A stretch of 64,000 nucleotides of DNA from Cacajao melanocephalus (Eukaryota; Chordata; Mammalia; Primates; Pitheciidae). Within the stretch, counting starts at the first letter, position 1; every line of letters begins with the position of its first letter. A program made the translations under genes and the position numbers. The DNA is taken from positions 31,738-95,737 of the forward strand of contig CAUYLG010047141.1 in the NCBI GenBank assembly GCA_963573385.1. Direction: 5' to 3'. Shown in pieces: positions 11,683 through 23,515 of the stretch. The notes beneath the pieces were generated by a model. The model had not been told where the DNA came from and searched no databases. It saw nothing but the letters and a program-made list of their open reading frames with translations.

Positions 11683-12827
11683 GATCGGCTTACCGTATGT
11701 TTCTATTTGCCCGAAACAGACTCAGATTATGCTTGTTGTTCTCTTGTAATTATTAATAACCCCCCTTTTACTGTCAAAAGTTGTCCCAATATATACAATA
11801 AATAAGTTATCTCAATTTTGACAATATGTTGAACTTCCCTAGGGTAGTCCACTGTATTCCATCACTAGCTATGTGGTCTCTCATGAACTCCAGTCTTACA
11901 GTAGAATTGCACATGATTACATAAGATAGACTGTCGAAGTTTCTCTCCAGTGGTCTACTGTGAGTAGCTGAATCTGCAAATGTTGAGGCTCTTCAGGATT
12001 TAAACACCCACTAAGCCACATCTGTCTTCTACTAAGCGGCTCCCCTCAGATCGACTCCTGCAGTTTTTCAGCAGGCAGACTCCCACTTCCCTCAGAAAAC
12101 TTCACCAGGGTTTGAGGTTACCTCTTATCACCAAGTTTTTTAATGGCATCAGAACCCGGCCCGACTGTTGTTTTTTTTTTGCCCACGAGCTGTATTGTTA
12201 CTCAAGTGTGCTTCTTAAAACAATGAATATGTAACTCATTAAATGCCTTCAAGAAAAGGGAGATGTAAGGATCTAATTTTATTGACTGACATGGACTGCA
12301 GAGACACACAGAGCCTACTCACATCTTTTGTAAAGTTTGGATCCAGAGACACTCCCCCACCCCTGCTCCTACTGTAGGAAGAGACGCCATCACACATGTT
12401 TATTGACTGGTAGATGGCAGGGATCTGTCGGCCATATGCATGCAAATGAAACAACATTGACCTTGACAAGAGATGTTTCTTCTGAGTTGCATTTAGGAAA
12501 AATTTTTCTATCCAAGACTGGTGTGGTCACATTGTTAATACCAAATGAGCTGGCTATGAAGAACTCAGTGGGTCACCTTGTATCCACCTTACCTTCTAGG
12601 AAAAACTATGTCCATACCAGCCCAGCTTAAACAAGAAAAACAAATAAAAATAAGTCAAAACAATCCTGAAGGTTAAAACTCCTAGCCTCCTTTAATAACA
12701 AATTTCATTCTATTCAACATCTCACCTCAATTTCATGCACTTTAATTCCCAAACTTCTTATTCTTAATGGAAATATAGCAAATGCTTAGAATTAATGTAA
12801 TCCTAACAAAACAATAGCAGCAACAAA
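11683..12827. other. Unclassified sequence
   Basis: No gene or repeat recognised. A 97-codon frame at 12337-12630 overlaps an opposite-strand frame and shows no family motif. Confidence 0.4.
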
Positions 12828-13025
12828 CACATAGCACTTACTGTGCATGAGGCACTGGTTCAGGTATTTTATATACAGTAACAAATTTAATTTTCACAAA
12901 AAACTTTTTAAGGTAGGCACCATTACTGTTGTTATTTTACAGGCAAGGAAACTGAGGCACAGAGAGCTCACAGTCATGCAATCAGAAGTGCTGCAATTTA
13001 GCTCCAGAGTTCGTGTACCTAAATT
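12828..13025 (-). mobile_element. MIR SINE
   Basis: Antisense MIR with well-preserved core: gcacttactgtgcatgaggc, aaggtaggcaccattactg, aaggaaactgaggcacagag, then a degenerate tRNA-like end. Confidence 0.8.
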
Positions 13026-14439
13026 GTTTTCTGTCTTGCCTTTCACCTACCAGGAATTACAGCTCACATTACACGTGTGTTAAGGTCAATGTTGCTTCAC
13101 TTGCATGTATATGCTTATATATCCTTGTCCTCTGCCTGTCAATAACCACCCCCATCCCTTGGGAATATAGTCACATGTCTGCCTTCAGCCTTCTTGAGAC
13201 ACAATATACCTAAAATCCTTTACTTCTTTTGTTGTGAAATTATTTCCCAAACATTTAATCATTTTGGTTGTTCTCTCCAAGTGTCCCAGAACATGCTTCA
13301 GCTGGTACCTTCTGTCCTGTTCCACTTCAGCAAACACATATGGCTACTTGAAGAAGAGGGGTTTTGTACGGTTTAGGGGTAAACAGGGGAACAGAAACAG
13401 ACCTGCTGAAATTCCTAAAGCCATAAGCCATTTAACTAGGAGAGTAAGACAACAATTTCTTTATTTCTTTCTGTGACCCATGGAAGATGAGTCATTTAGT
13501 TTTCCATGAAGAGAGGTGTATATTAACACAATTAGAATCCTAGTTAAAAATCTTCCTTAGTCACCCAGGAAACTATGCTGGTGGGAGACACGAATGCATG
13601 TACCTTGAGCAAATAAACAGATAAAGAGAAACCACACCATGACTCCAACCAGCTGCCACACTATTATGAAACCTCTCCCGTCTTTAGTAAATGTTGTAGG
13701 ATAATTGATGGTTGTATCTTTTTTCTTGTTTCTTGTGGTATTGTGGTCTTCCCCCTTAAAGGATAGTCATCCTTTTAAGTGGGATCCAACAACCTTCCTC
13801 AAAGGTTGGGAGTCAAAACTGAGCCAAAATGACTTTGAAATGATATTTAATATCAGGTTGTCAGGGTTTTAGAATATGAAGGTGTTTGCATTAGGAGCTT
13901 ACTTGCTTGGTTACATTATTTGATTTTGCATAAACTCCATCTCCATTCGTAAGCTGTTTTATATAAGTAGTACACAGGCTGCACATAATTGTAGTTCAAA
14001 AAATGTAAGTTTCTCATTCTACTGTAGTAAGTTAATTTATGCCTCAGCACACTTTAATGATGCCATCTGGTATCCCCAATTTCACACTCCATGTTTGGTG
14101 TAAGTTGTCATATGTGGCATAAACATGAACAAATATAGCTTTCATGGTGCTCAGTTTGAAGTGACTATCTCTAAGGAGCAACATTCCTCACAATGGAATG
14201 TGGTGGTATACCATGGACTTTTAAAAACATCTTATTGGCTATATATTTATATAACATATATTAAAAGACTATTTCTAGCATATAAAACCTACTATTTCAA
14301 GGATATTAGTTTCTAAAATGAGGCTGAAGAAAAAAGAAGTAGACTTAAAGAAAAAATTTACAGTAAATATGCCTATAAGTCAATATGGCAAGATTTTGAA
14401 GGAAATCCATGAATGTGTAAAGTTTGAGATGCCATTATA
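13026..14439. other. Unclassified sequence
   Basis: No gene or repeat recognised. Open frames near 13.0-13.5 kb overlap each other in different phases and look like chance frames. Confidence 0.4.
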
Positions 14440-14760
14440 GGGCATCTTGTGATACATGAACTCTGTTTTCCTTTGTCTGTTGATGGCTATGGATCAGTGC
14501 CAAGAATCTTATGGCTCCTTTTCCAGCATCTTCTAGATTTGTCTTTAAGTCTTGAATTTTCCTGCCCATTTCTGACTCAGCCTTGGTCTTTTGTACACTT
14601 GGAATGCTCTTCTAATCCTCTGCAGCTCTCCAATTTCTTCCTGTCATCCAGGATCCATTTCATGTAGTATTCTTCTGTGAAGCTGTTTCCATCATGCATT
14701 TACACAGCCTTTGGTTTCTCTGTTACTCGGCCTTTCTCCTTCTCTCTCTCCTCCCAGGTC
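14440..14760 (+). mobile_element. Possible L2 LINE fragment
   Basis: Weak sense match to the L2 3' region: cttggaatgctcttctaatc, followed at L2-like spacing by ctgtgaagctgtttccatc. Highly diverged, and low-complexity CT sequence contributes. Confidence 0.4.
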
Positions 14761-17738
14761 CCTGGCACAATGCAGCATATGGTTTACTAATCTGGGTTGG
14801 AATATGCTGGGTATTGAAGAGCCTTGGTTTCTCTGGGTTGATAAGTCTGGAGGAGGGCAAAGGCAAAACCAATTCAAGCAAGACACAGATCAAATTAGGC
14901 CCAGAATTTGTTATTAGCTCTGCTCATAAATATTCCGCTAAGTTGACCTGTATCCATTAGGACAGTCCAAGAAAACTCAGATTCTCCCTATTACAAGTCA
15001 CATCATCATCACCTAGGGACAGTAGTATTCATTTTTAGGTAGCTTGCTTGTTCACTAGTCAAAATCCTGATGTCATTTATTTTCTGAATTCCGATCAAAT
15101 TTCAAAGTCAAAGAATATATGCATTTAAAATTTGATGTTTTGCCAAATTTGTCCTCGAGAGAAGTTGTATAATTTATCTCTCACCACACACTTGCTAACA
15201 TGCTTGCTTTAATTTTGAATGCGTAGGTTAAAAAGGGATACATCATGGTGGTGTTAATTTGACTTTTAAAAATTATGAGGGATGTTTATATTTTTAACTT
15301 TTGAATATTGTATATAAAATTATGAGATGTTTTTGTGTTTGTTTGTTGCTTTTTTTGCCTGTCTACCTTTTTCCTTCCTTCCCTCTCTTTCTGTTTCTCT
15401 CCCTCCACTGATTTATAAGAGATCTTTTTGTGTGAAACAATATGTATTGCAAAAGTTGTATTCAAGTTTGTTGTTTCTCCTTTGACTTTATTTGGGGCAT
15501 ATTTTTCCTATAGTAGTTTTAAATTTTGGGACAAATTCAGTAGATTAATCTTTTTTGTGGTTTCTGGTTTCCTTAAAAATACTTTCTCTACAGAATTTTA
15601 AAAAATTATCTCATTGTAAATTCAGATTTCTGCTTTTTAAAAAGATGTTCTATAGTTATTCTATCTATGGAATAAGTGGAACAAGCACTCTGAGAGACTT
15701 CAAAGAGCAAAGAAAGATCCTGTTTCTGGCCTTCCTGGCTATTCTCAGGCCTCCCTCATTCTTGTCATTCTGTGTAACCCCTGGGCTTGGGTTTCAGCTG
15801 CTGACCCCTGATTCAGCACTTACATGTTTGAATGACCTCTTGGGACCCATTTATTGGGCCTATAGACCACAGTCTGGTGTAATATTGTTTATTGAATGAA
15901 TGCATCAAAGGGCTGTTAAGTAAAACAGTGCCCGAGACAAATAAGGTTGGGTAAGTGTTAACTGTCACTAAGTGTTGAGTTGAAATTATCTTTATCACAG
16001 TTCAAAAACAGTTAAATAGTTGAGGCTGCTGATGGTGAGGACAAAAACTAATTTCTAAAATTCATACAGAATATTATGAACAAACTAAGAAATATATTTA
16101 GCTATATTCTATTTTACAATATTTGTATAAGGTTGAATTATAAGCAATTCCTTTTAAATAATTGCCATTGTCTATCTGGGATACAAGCTGCTTGAAGTTG
16201 GATCTGAGGCATTTGGGAGTGAAACATAATAAGAAGCTTGGCTAAAGACACCTTTAGTGCATTCTCACACTATAAGGAACGACTCTCCTGTTGAGTTTCT
16301 ATGTTACTTCCCCATATTTTCTTCCCTGGCTGATTGCTTGCCATGTGACATTGATAAATAATTATATTTGTTTTTGTGATTTTTTTGTATTGATTACAAA
16401 ATAAGTCAAGTCATTGATAAGCTATCATAAACTGGCACCATCATCAGAGATCATTTTTCACAGACTTGTACCATTTAATAGGTCTTGTCAAGTGATGTGT
16501 TAGAACCGGATGGCACCAGCTCAGGGAGATGAAGATACATGAGCATTGCATCTCTTCCCAACCCTGTGTTCAGTGACCTCATATTGATAGCTTGAAATTG
16601 GCAATTGTGGGCGTATTAACACCATGGAAATTGGCAAATGCTATAAATAAGGGGCTCATTTTTCAGATAGCTATCAGATCATACCAGCACATTGCTTGTT
16701 TCTGTCTATACTCATCCTACAAAGGGAGGTAACAAGTTACTACTTGAATAATCCACTTTCTGTGTTGATTTTACAGACTATCTAAAGGGATTAAGTACCT
16801 ACAATGTCAAAAATTCAGCTTTAAATTATAGAATGAGTACCTAGTTCTTGACATAGCATGTGTGACTTAGAAATAAATATAATCTTAACTGGAAGAGGCT
16901 GTAAAAGTTTTGTGGGCCAGCCTCCAATTTTATGAAGAACTCTTGTTACAGGATGGCCGTTATTTTTGTTTGTGGCGAATCTTTTCCCTCTTCTGATAAT
17001 AGCACCTTAAGTTTTCTCTTGCCAGCTCTCAGTCCACATGATCTAGGAAGGAGGGATTTTTGGCCCTCACCCCTTTCTTCTGCCCTGGTCTGTACACTGA
17101 CTCAGACCTGGCCAGAGAGAATGGTCTATGCCCATGGCCACCAAGATGTGTACATGAGTAAGCACATGCCTTCTGGCTGATGGGACCATGGCTTTCTCAT
17201 GGTCACAGCAATAGGCTTAGGTGAGGCACTTGACCTGAGCTGGAGTGATTCTAGCAATTGCTGGGCCTATCAAGAAAAAGGCATTGCTGGTGTAGTGTAA
17301 GACTGGAGCAGTAGGTTGCCATCTTAGGGGTAACATTGCTGTGTATGAAGCCAACACAAAAGCAGTCGGAACTGAGCAATGGAGAGAGATTCCTGATAAT
17401 ATCATCATTTGAGTTTTTGGGCCCATTTATGCCTGAATATGGAATTATATTCAACCAAATCCATTTCCTTTTTGCTCAAGCCATTTGAATTAGTATTTTG
17501 TCACTTGCAATTGAAAGCTCTGACAAATATAATTCCTTTCTATAATAAATCTAATGAGTACTCAGCAGCCAACTCTTGAATACATCTAGTGATAGGTGCC
17601 CCCACCATTCTGTGAAGCAGTTCATTTCCTTTTTGGTGATTCTGAATATTATAAAGTTCTATATTGATTCCAAATTGGTCTGAGCTCATTGATCCTGAAT
17701 CTGCTATTAATGGTAACACTTGTGTTGTGACTGTACTT
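14761..17738. other. Repeat-poor unclassified sequence
   Basis: Almost 3 kb with no recognised gene or transposon. A pyrimidine-rich tract lies at 15368-15412. A short direct repeat, gaaattggcaa, occurs at 16594-16604 and 16627-16637, in a block (16400-16660) that may be an old DNA transposon I cannot name. A 114-codon frame at 15555-15899 has no family resemblance. Confidence 0.4.
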
Positions 17739-17945
17739 TTTTTTTTTTTTTTGAGACAGGGTATTGCTCTGTCACCCAGGCTAGAGTGCAGTGGTGTGAT
17801 CATGGCTCACTGTAGCTTCAACCTCCTAGGCTCAAGAGATCCTCTTGCCTCAGCCTCCTGAGTACCTGGGACTACAGGCCCAGCTTGAACTTTTTACTTT
17901 TTTTTATAGAGACAAGGTCTCCTTATGTTGCCCAGGCTTGTCATA
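17739..17945 (-). mobile_element. AluJ-type fragment
   Basis: Starts with the poly-T tail and gagacagggtattgctctgt, then the antisense right monomer. The A-rich middle is shortened (caggcccagc joined to ttgaac). It ends abruptly after ttatgttgcccaggc, so most of the left monomer is missing. Confidence 0.85.
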
Positions 17946-20703
17946 AGTGTACATGTACCTGCCCTGTGCCCTTCATAAACTCTGAGTTAATTATCATGTC
18001 TCTGCTAAATCTTCCCTAGCTAAACATACTTAGCCTCCTAAAAGATTCTACATAATTCTCATCTTTCTCGTCATACAGTGCTGGACATACGACAGTTGGT
18101 CAATGTCTTTTTTTACATGTGGCATACTCATAGACCTAATATTTGTCACAAATTTGAATAGTTTAGAGAGGAATTATTGTCTTGTTCTATCCGCAGGACT
18201 GATTGTAAATGAAGCAGGGAAATACATGATTAAGACTTGGCTTCCATTTCTGTTTTTACTCTTCTATTTCTATTATTTTACTCCTTCGGAGTTTATTTTC
18301 TCTTTCCACCACAGGGGTCCTCTCATTTTTTATCCCCTTCTGTCTGCCCCACCACTGCTGCCTTCATCCTACTTCACCCTACACCCCTTCCCACCAAGCT
18401 GGTTCTTATGACAACAAACAGTAAGGAGTGAATTTGAGTTGAAGTGCAAAATAAATGATAAACTTAATATGCCACCTCTCTTCAGGAGTATATATTTTTA
18501 TTTCCATACACCAAGACTTGATGAGTTTCAATCAAAACAAATGTTCCAATTGTGGAGCTGTAGCTGTTGTTGATGAACCATATAGGGAGGGTTCATCAAC
18601 ATGAACCCAATACATGAAATTTTATCATGTATTTTGTTCCCTACTTAATTTGTAGATTCTTTGCCAGCCAGCAATCTCCAGCCTCCTCCAGCAACCTGTC
18701 CCATGGCCCAGCATGGTTAGGCCCTGCTCTTCTGAGTTTGGTGACACCTAGCTGTGTTTTTTGCTCTCCTATTCTTAAACAATCAAAATACTTGTTCTCA
18801 ATGGAAGATAAGGCAAAAATGAAACACAACAAAAACAAAAACTTGGAAGCCAGCTCCATTTCTTCTGTAAAATCCACAAAGGTCCTTCTGTCACTGGTAC
18901 AGAGATGATGTCAATGTCCTGGGCGAAATCTGAGATAAAAATAGAAGTTACATATTTTGCACATTGAAATCCTTTAGAGATCACACACTTTGACCCTCTT
19001 AACTACTAAGTCCAATTCCATGGGTTTGATTGGTCAGTTAATTTATCTGCTACTATCATTAAATTAGCTAAAAAAAAAATCAATGTCTTTATTTTCATTT
19101 CAGATAATAGATTTTACTTGATTTTAGCATTCTTTTGATATTGCCAGTAAGGTTTTTTTTTTGGTGGTGTTCCTGTGAGGGTGATTGTATTGCAGAGACT
19201 GGCCCAATTCCTGGCTCTCAATAATTTTTTTTTGTAGTTCCTTATAAAAAATCAGCATGTGAGTATCACTATTCAAAGCAGTATCACAAAGCTATTTAAA
19301 GTTTGCACTTCAAAATTTCAGTTCTTGAATAAGTTTAATGGAGCTTTTCCATAAGACCTATTTACAGAGGAAAATTTATGATAATGTGGGTTCCTCTTGT
19401 ACTAAATCCTGGGGTATTCACTTCTCAGAAGCAGCAGAAAGACCTCTTTATAATCCGGCTTTTCCCTGCATCGGTGTGCTCTGGAGTGGCCCACCGGCCG
19501 TCATGATAGTGACATCCTGTGTGTTCCCACAGTGATTTCCTCATGCAGTGGACCAATCTAACCAAGCTGGCTGCTCCTCAAAAATCAAAACTTCATTTTT
19601 CTACCGGTTAGTTTTCGTGTTAAAAATCTTTTCCAAATCACTTCCCAGTCTCTCTCCATGAAACCACCGCTGGTTAATGGAAACCTCGGGTACTTGATGG
19701 AGTGGGATACAACGATAAGTCCTCAGTCAATTTTCTTCTTTGAATAAATGGGTCTTTTCTAAGGGCACTGCTGGTGGTTTGATTCTTGGCAGTTCCTTTC
19801 CTCAAAAACGTGTCTTAGGAGAGCAAGAGGTCCTTACTGGTAGAATGAGCACCTTTCAGAACACTTTCTGTTTGTTTAGTTTCTTGATTATATGAAGTAC
19901 GTTAGAACCAGTCCAAGGTCCATTAACATAATTTTCATGCATGTTAGTTCTGGCAAAACACACTAGACAGGAACTGTATGATAAATGAGATAAATAATTT
20001 TGATGGAGCAGTGAAATAAAATAAACTTTTGCTGTTTAAGAAAACAAATCATGACTAGTGGGGTGTGTATGAGAATCAGTTTGTGTTAGGGTGGCATTCT
20101 GAGGGTGGCCTCTATCCTTAGACGTTCTGGGGAGAAACAGCTGCTGTCTTGTACCTATAAGGTACAGGCACAGCTATAAAATAAAACATTATGAATATTA
20201 TGTAAAATAAAAAATTATAAATCCTTGTGTCCATTTCTTAGGGATTGATTATCCATGCTGTGGGTGATGTGAGGGTGCTCTACTTCCTCTCCTTGGCTGC
20301 CTTTCAACACATTGCCTAAAGAATGGGCAAGGGCAGACAGAAGAGAGGAGATTTGTATACATTTATACTGAGACTTATTAACACCTCTGCGAAGGAATTG
20401 TTGGAGGCTGAATAGATTCTTTCCAACAAGTTTGATTTTGCTTAGTTAGCAGTTTACAGACTGTTGTATGATCAGGCTCTGCTAGAAATGTCTATCAGAG
20501 TTAATAGTAGATTCAGAAGTTCATAGGCCTGGACAAAAAATATAGCCTTCTTGTCAGATAGGCCCGGAAAACACTTTTCAAAATATCACAGGCTTCTGTG
20601 TCCTCCAAATTGTAAAAGCTAGAAGAGCTCCAGATGAAACCTTGAGCGTTTTGTTTGTTTTTGTGTTTAGAAGTTTTCAGAAATGAGACCCTGGAAATGA
20701 GCT
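17946..20703. other. Repeat-poor unclassified sequence
   Basis: No confident transposon or gene. Two inverted repeats (18568-18601; around 20150-20166) and a patch at 19380-19760 with unusually many CpG dinucleotides and short open frames are noted separately. Confidence 0.4.
18568..18601. repeat. Perfect 12-bp inverted repeat, 10-nt loop
   Basis: tgttgatgaacc at 18568-18579 is the exact complement of ggttcatcaaca at 18590-18601, with atatagggag between. It could fold in RNA or extrude as a short cruciform. No terminator or RNA-gene context is visible. Confidence 0.85.
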
Positions 20704-20760
20704 ATTATATTGGTACAAAAGTAATAGTGACTTTTGCCATTAAAAGTAATGGTAAAAAAT
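20704..20760 (+). mobile_element. Truncated MADE1 (mariner MITE)
   Basis: Matches the left two-thirds of the 80-bp MADE1 hairpin element: ttggtacaaaagtaatagtg, ttttgccattaaaagtaatg. The right terminal inverted repeat is missing after ggtaaaaa. Full-length MADE1 copies are the source of the mir-548 family, but this copy has lost the outer stem. Confidence 0.85.
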
Positions 20761-20939
20761 GGCATATCTGTGCCATCCCAATATGTTGTTTCACAGTGTG
20801 TTGATTGTTCCAAGGTGACCTGGGTTTTTAATCATTGAGACCCTCTTCAGTGCAGAGCTGTGCTTCTTAGGTGAGAAGGGGAAAATTCCACACAGATGGG
20901 GAGGCCCTGGCAGAAGGTGGAAAATTTACACTTGTGCAA

Positions 20940-20941
20940 TT

Positions 20942-20976
<35 letters not shown>
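20940..20976. repeat. (TTTA)n microsatellite
   Basis: About nine uninterrupted TTTA units. Likely length-variable. Confidence 0.95.
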
Positions 20977-21255
20977 GTGTAGTAAGGACGTTTAACACGA
21001 GAGCTGCGCTTTTAATGAATGTTAAGTGTTTAACACAGCATTATTAACTACAGGCATGAGGCTATATGGAAGACCTCCAGAATTTATTTCATCTTGCATA
21101 GCTGAAACTATATACCCAGTGAACAGCCACCTCCAACCCTCATTACTTTTTACTTCTCACACTGATCAACTAGAAGAAATTCAGGTAATAGATAACAAAG
21201 ATAAAATTAATGAATTTTTGGGATAATTGGTGGACTTCAAATGTCCTTGCCAATG

Positions 21256-21828
21256 TATATTAGTCCATTTTCACACTTCTATAAAGAACTACCTGAATTA
21301 GCCAGGCATAATGACTGGTGCTTGTAATCCCAGCTACTCAGGAGGCTGAGGTGGGAGAATCACTTGAACCTGGGAGGTGAAGTTTGCAGTGAGCCAAGAT
21401 TGTGCCATTGTCCTGCAGCCTAGGTGACAGAGTGAGACTTCATCTCAACAACAATAACAAAAAAAGAACTACCTGTGACTGGGTAATTTATTAAAAAAAA
21501 AAAAAGAGGTTTAATTGACTCACAGTTTTGCAGGTTTGACAGTAAGCATAACTGGAAGGCCTCAGGAAACTTACCATCATGGTGGAAGGCGAAGAGGATG
21601 CATGCATGTCTTTCCACGGCAGAGCAGGAGAGAGAGAGCGCATGAAGGGGAAAGTGCCCACACGTTTAAATCATCAGATCTCATGAGAACTCGCTCATTA
21701 TCATGCAAACAGCAAGGGGAAAATCTGCCCCCATGATCCAATCACCTCCCACCAGGCACCTCCTCCAACACATGAGGAGTATAGTTCGAGATGAGATTTG
21801 GGTGAGGACACAGAGCCAAACCATATCA
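21256..21828 (-). mobile_element. MSTA/THE1-type solo LTR split by an Alu
   Basis: An antisense MaLR LTR. Its 3' end is at the left (tattagtccattttcacac) and its 5' end at the right (cagagccaaaccatatca). The 5-bp sequence caatg flanks both sides (21251-21255 and 21829-21833), a perfect target-site duplication of ERVL length. The LTR is interrupted by a truncated Alu at 21296-21462. Without it the LTR is about 390 bp. Open frames at 21420-21885 derive from it. Confidence 0.9.
21296..21462 (+). mobile_element. 5'-truncated Alu inserted in the LTR
   Basis: Begins mid-element at aattagccaggcataatgac and runs through the right monomer to an A-rich tail (acaacaataacaaaa). The exact 13-bp duplication aaagaactacctg flanks it at 21283-21295 and 21463-21475. 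The truncation therefore happened at insertion, by target-primed reverse transcription, and is not a later deletion. Confidence 0.9.
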
Positions 21829-22009
21829 CAATGTCACTATCACAGCACTGTCAATAATTGTGTCCTGCTCATGTACCACATGTGATAATAAGCCCTTGGA
21901 ATTTCTGCTTTTAAATACATGGAAAATTACAGCACCATGTCTCTGCCACCCACTACATATTCCCAATCTGTCTCTAGCCATTGGATCTGCTACCATAATA
22001 AAATCTTCA

Positions 22010-22174
22010 TTATCTTGAAAGTCTAATGTTGATGATTGTCTTAATGAATGGTTTTGGAATACTGAGAAAATGGTGGCACTGTGATTTCTGGATCTTCCTG
22101 AATCCCCCCCACAAAAAAACCAGAGGGTGAATTGTATGGTGTATGAATTACTTCTCAATAAAGCTGTTGGAAAA
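22010..22174 (+). mobile_element. L1M 3' end
   Basis: The terminal block gggtgaattgtatggtgtat, tctcaataaagctgttgg and a short A-tail match the 3' end of mammalian-age L1 elements. The upstream part is only weakly similar. Confidence 0.55.
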
Positions 22175-22242
22175 AAAGTACATATATATGTATATTATAT
22201 ATATAATACATATATATAATGCATACACATATATATTTACAT
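22175..22242. repeat. (TA)n/(CATA)-rich simple repeat
   Basis: Alternating TA with occasional C/G between the L1M tail and an AluJ. A similar AT tract lies on the other side of the Alu (22500-22560), so the Alu probably landed inside one AT-rich tract. Confidence 0.85.
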
Positions 22243-22500
22243 GGCTGGACACAGTGGCTGACAACTTTGATCCCAGTGCTTTGGAAGGCTGAGGAGGGAG
22301 GATTACTTGAAACCAGGAGTTCAAGAACAGCCTGGGCAACATAGCGAGAACTTGTCAGTACAAAAAAAATTTTTTTTAAGTAGCTAAGCATTGGTGGCTC
22401 ACATTTGTAGTCTCAGCTAGCTGAGAGGCTGAGACTGGAGGATTGCTTGAGCCCAAGAATTTGAGGCTACTGCAGCCTGGGCAAAAGAGTGAGATCCTAT
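22243..22500 (+). mobile_element. AluJ element
   Basis: Sense Alu beginning ggctggacacagtggctgac, with a J-like left monomer, a middle A-run (aaaaaaaattttttttaag) and a right monomer ending gggcaaaagagtgagatcct. Heavily diverged, with a short right monomer. Confidence 0.85.
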
Positions 22501-22560
22501 ATTTTAAAATATGTGGTATATACATATATGTGCATTTGTACATATATGTATGTATATGTG

Positions 22561-23229
22561 AAAGCTCAGGATCCTAAACTCTAAGGAAAAAAACCAGACC
22601 AAATAGATCATAAAACCAAAAACTCATGGGCAACATGTATGACAAAGCCAGAGGACGAAGTGAACCTAGGAACCCGAAAATATTAGCCACAAGACTGTGC
22701 CTTTCTGGCATCTGAGTAGGAGAAAACAGGGAAGCAATGAGGTTGAATTGGATGGATTTGAGAATGGAAGAACCCCAAAATAGATGAAAGTGGAAATCAC
22801 ACTAGGTCAACTTGATAACAACTGTTGAAACTGTCAAGTGTTTGCCCACCCAGTTGCTGGTGATGCAGGAGGCCCATGGTGAGGCTTAAATGACTGGAGC
22901 TGCATATCCCTTGTGAGCTTTCTAAACTGACCTCCTAGGCTCTCTTCCAAGGTAGGAACCCACACGAGAGACATGAGAGAAAAGATTCAGGCAAAAGTAG
23001 GTGGGTTGAGAGCACAGGCCCAGGACATCTTAGAGAGCAAACTGCTATGTGTGCATATGTAACAAGGACAAATTTGTTGCTTTGAAAACTGGGTTGATAA
23101 AAGAGAAAAATCAAACATTTATCTGCTTTTCCTCTGTGAACTGTACTACTAAATAAATATCTCCTTATAAAATTATTACAGCTAAGAAAAACAAAATGAT
23201 ACAATTAGAATGTCAGTTTTACAACTCCT
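22561..23229. other. Unclassified sequence
   Basis: No gene or clear repeat. It may be part of an old L1, but the similarity is too weak to call. Confidence 0.4.
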
Positions 23230-23515
23230 AATAAATTAACAGATCCAGACAATGAATATCAGTGGCTGCTTACATCAAAAAGGAGGGAAACCAGACATTC
23301 TGTACTTCTTGATGAAAGAACACAACACCATCTAGAGTTTTAACAAACTGAATCTGATCTGGTTTCTGAAACCAGCTGCCAATTTGCAGGAAATACCAAG
23401 GATGGAGGAACATATTGAACCACACCAAGGGTAGGCAGTCAGCAAAATCCAGCCTGTGGGAAACTCTACAGATCAAATAGCCAGAGATTTTTTCAAGAGA
23501 TAAATTACAAGGGAA
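23230..23515 (+). mobile_element. Old L1 (L1ME-like) 3' UTR fragment
   Basis: Contains gaatctgatctggtttctga, aaaatccagcctgtgggaaa and ctctacagatcaaatagcca, which resemble the 3' UTR of old L1M elements. It directly precedes the ORF2 end of a younger L1MA, suggesting two separate insertions. Confidence 0.45.

Noticed and set aside
15555..15899. 114-codon plus-strand frame
   Set aside because: Low-complexity hydrophobic start from AT-rich sequence, no family resemblance, no upstream signals.
16400..16660. Possible named DNA transposon
   Set aside because: The phrase attaacaccatggaaattggc felt familiar from other genomic repeats, but I could not tie it to a family, and no terminal inverted repeats are visible.
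20150..20166. Short palindrome tgtacct/aggtaca as an operator or terminator
   Set aside because: Arms of 7 bp in AT-rich primate DNA are expected by chance. No associated gene.
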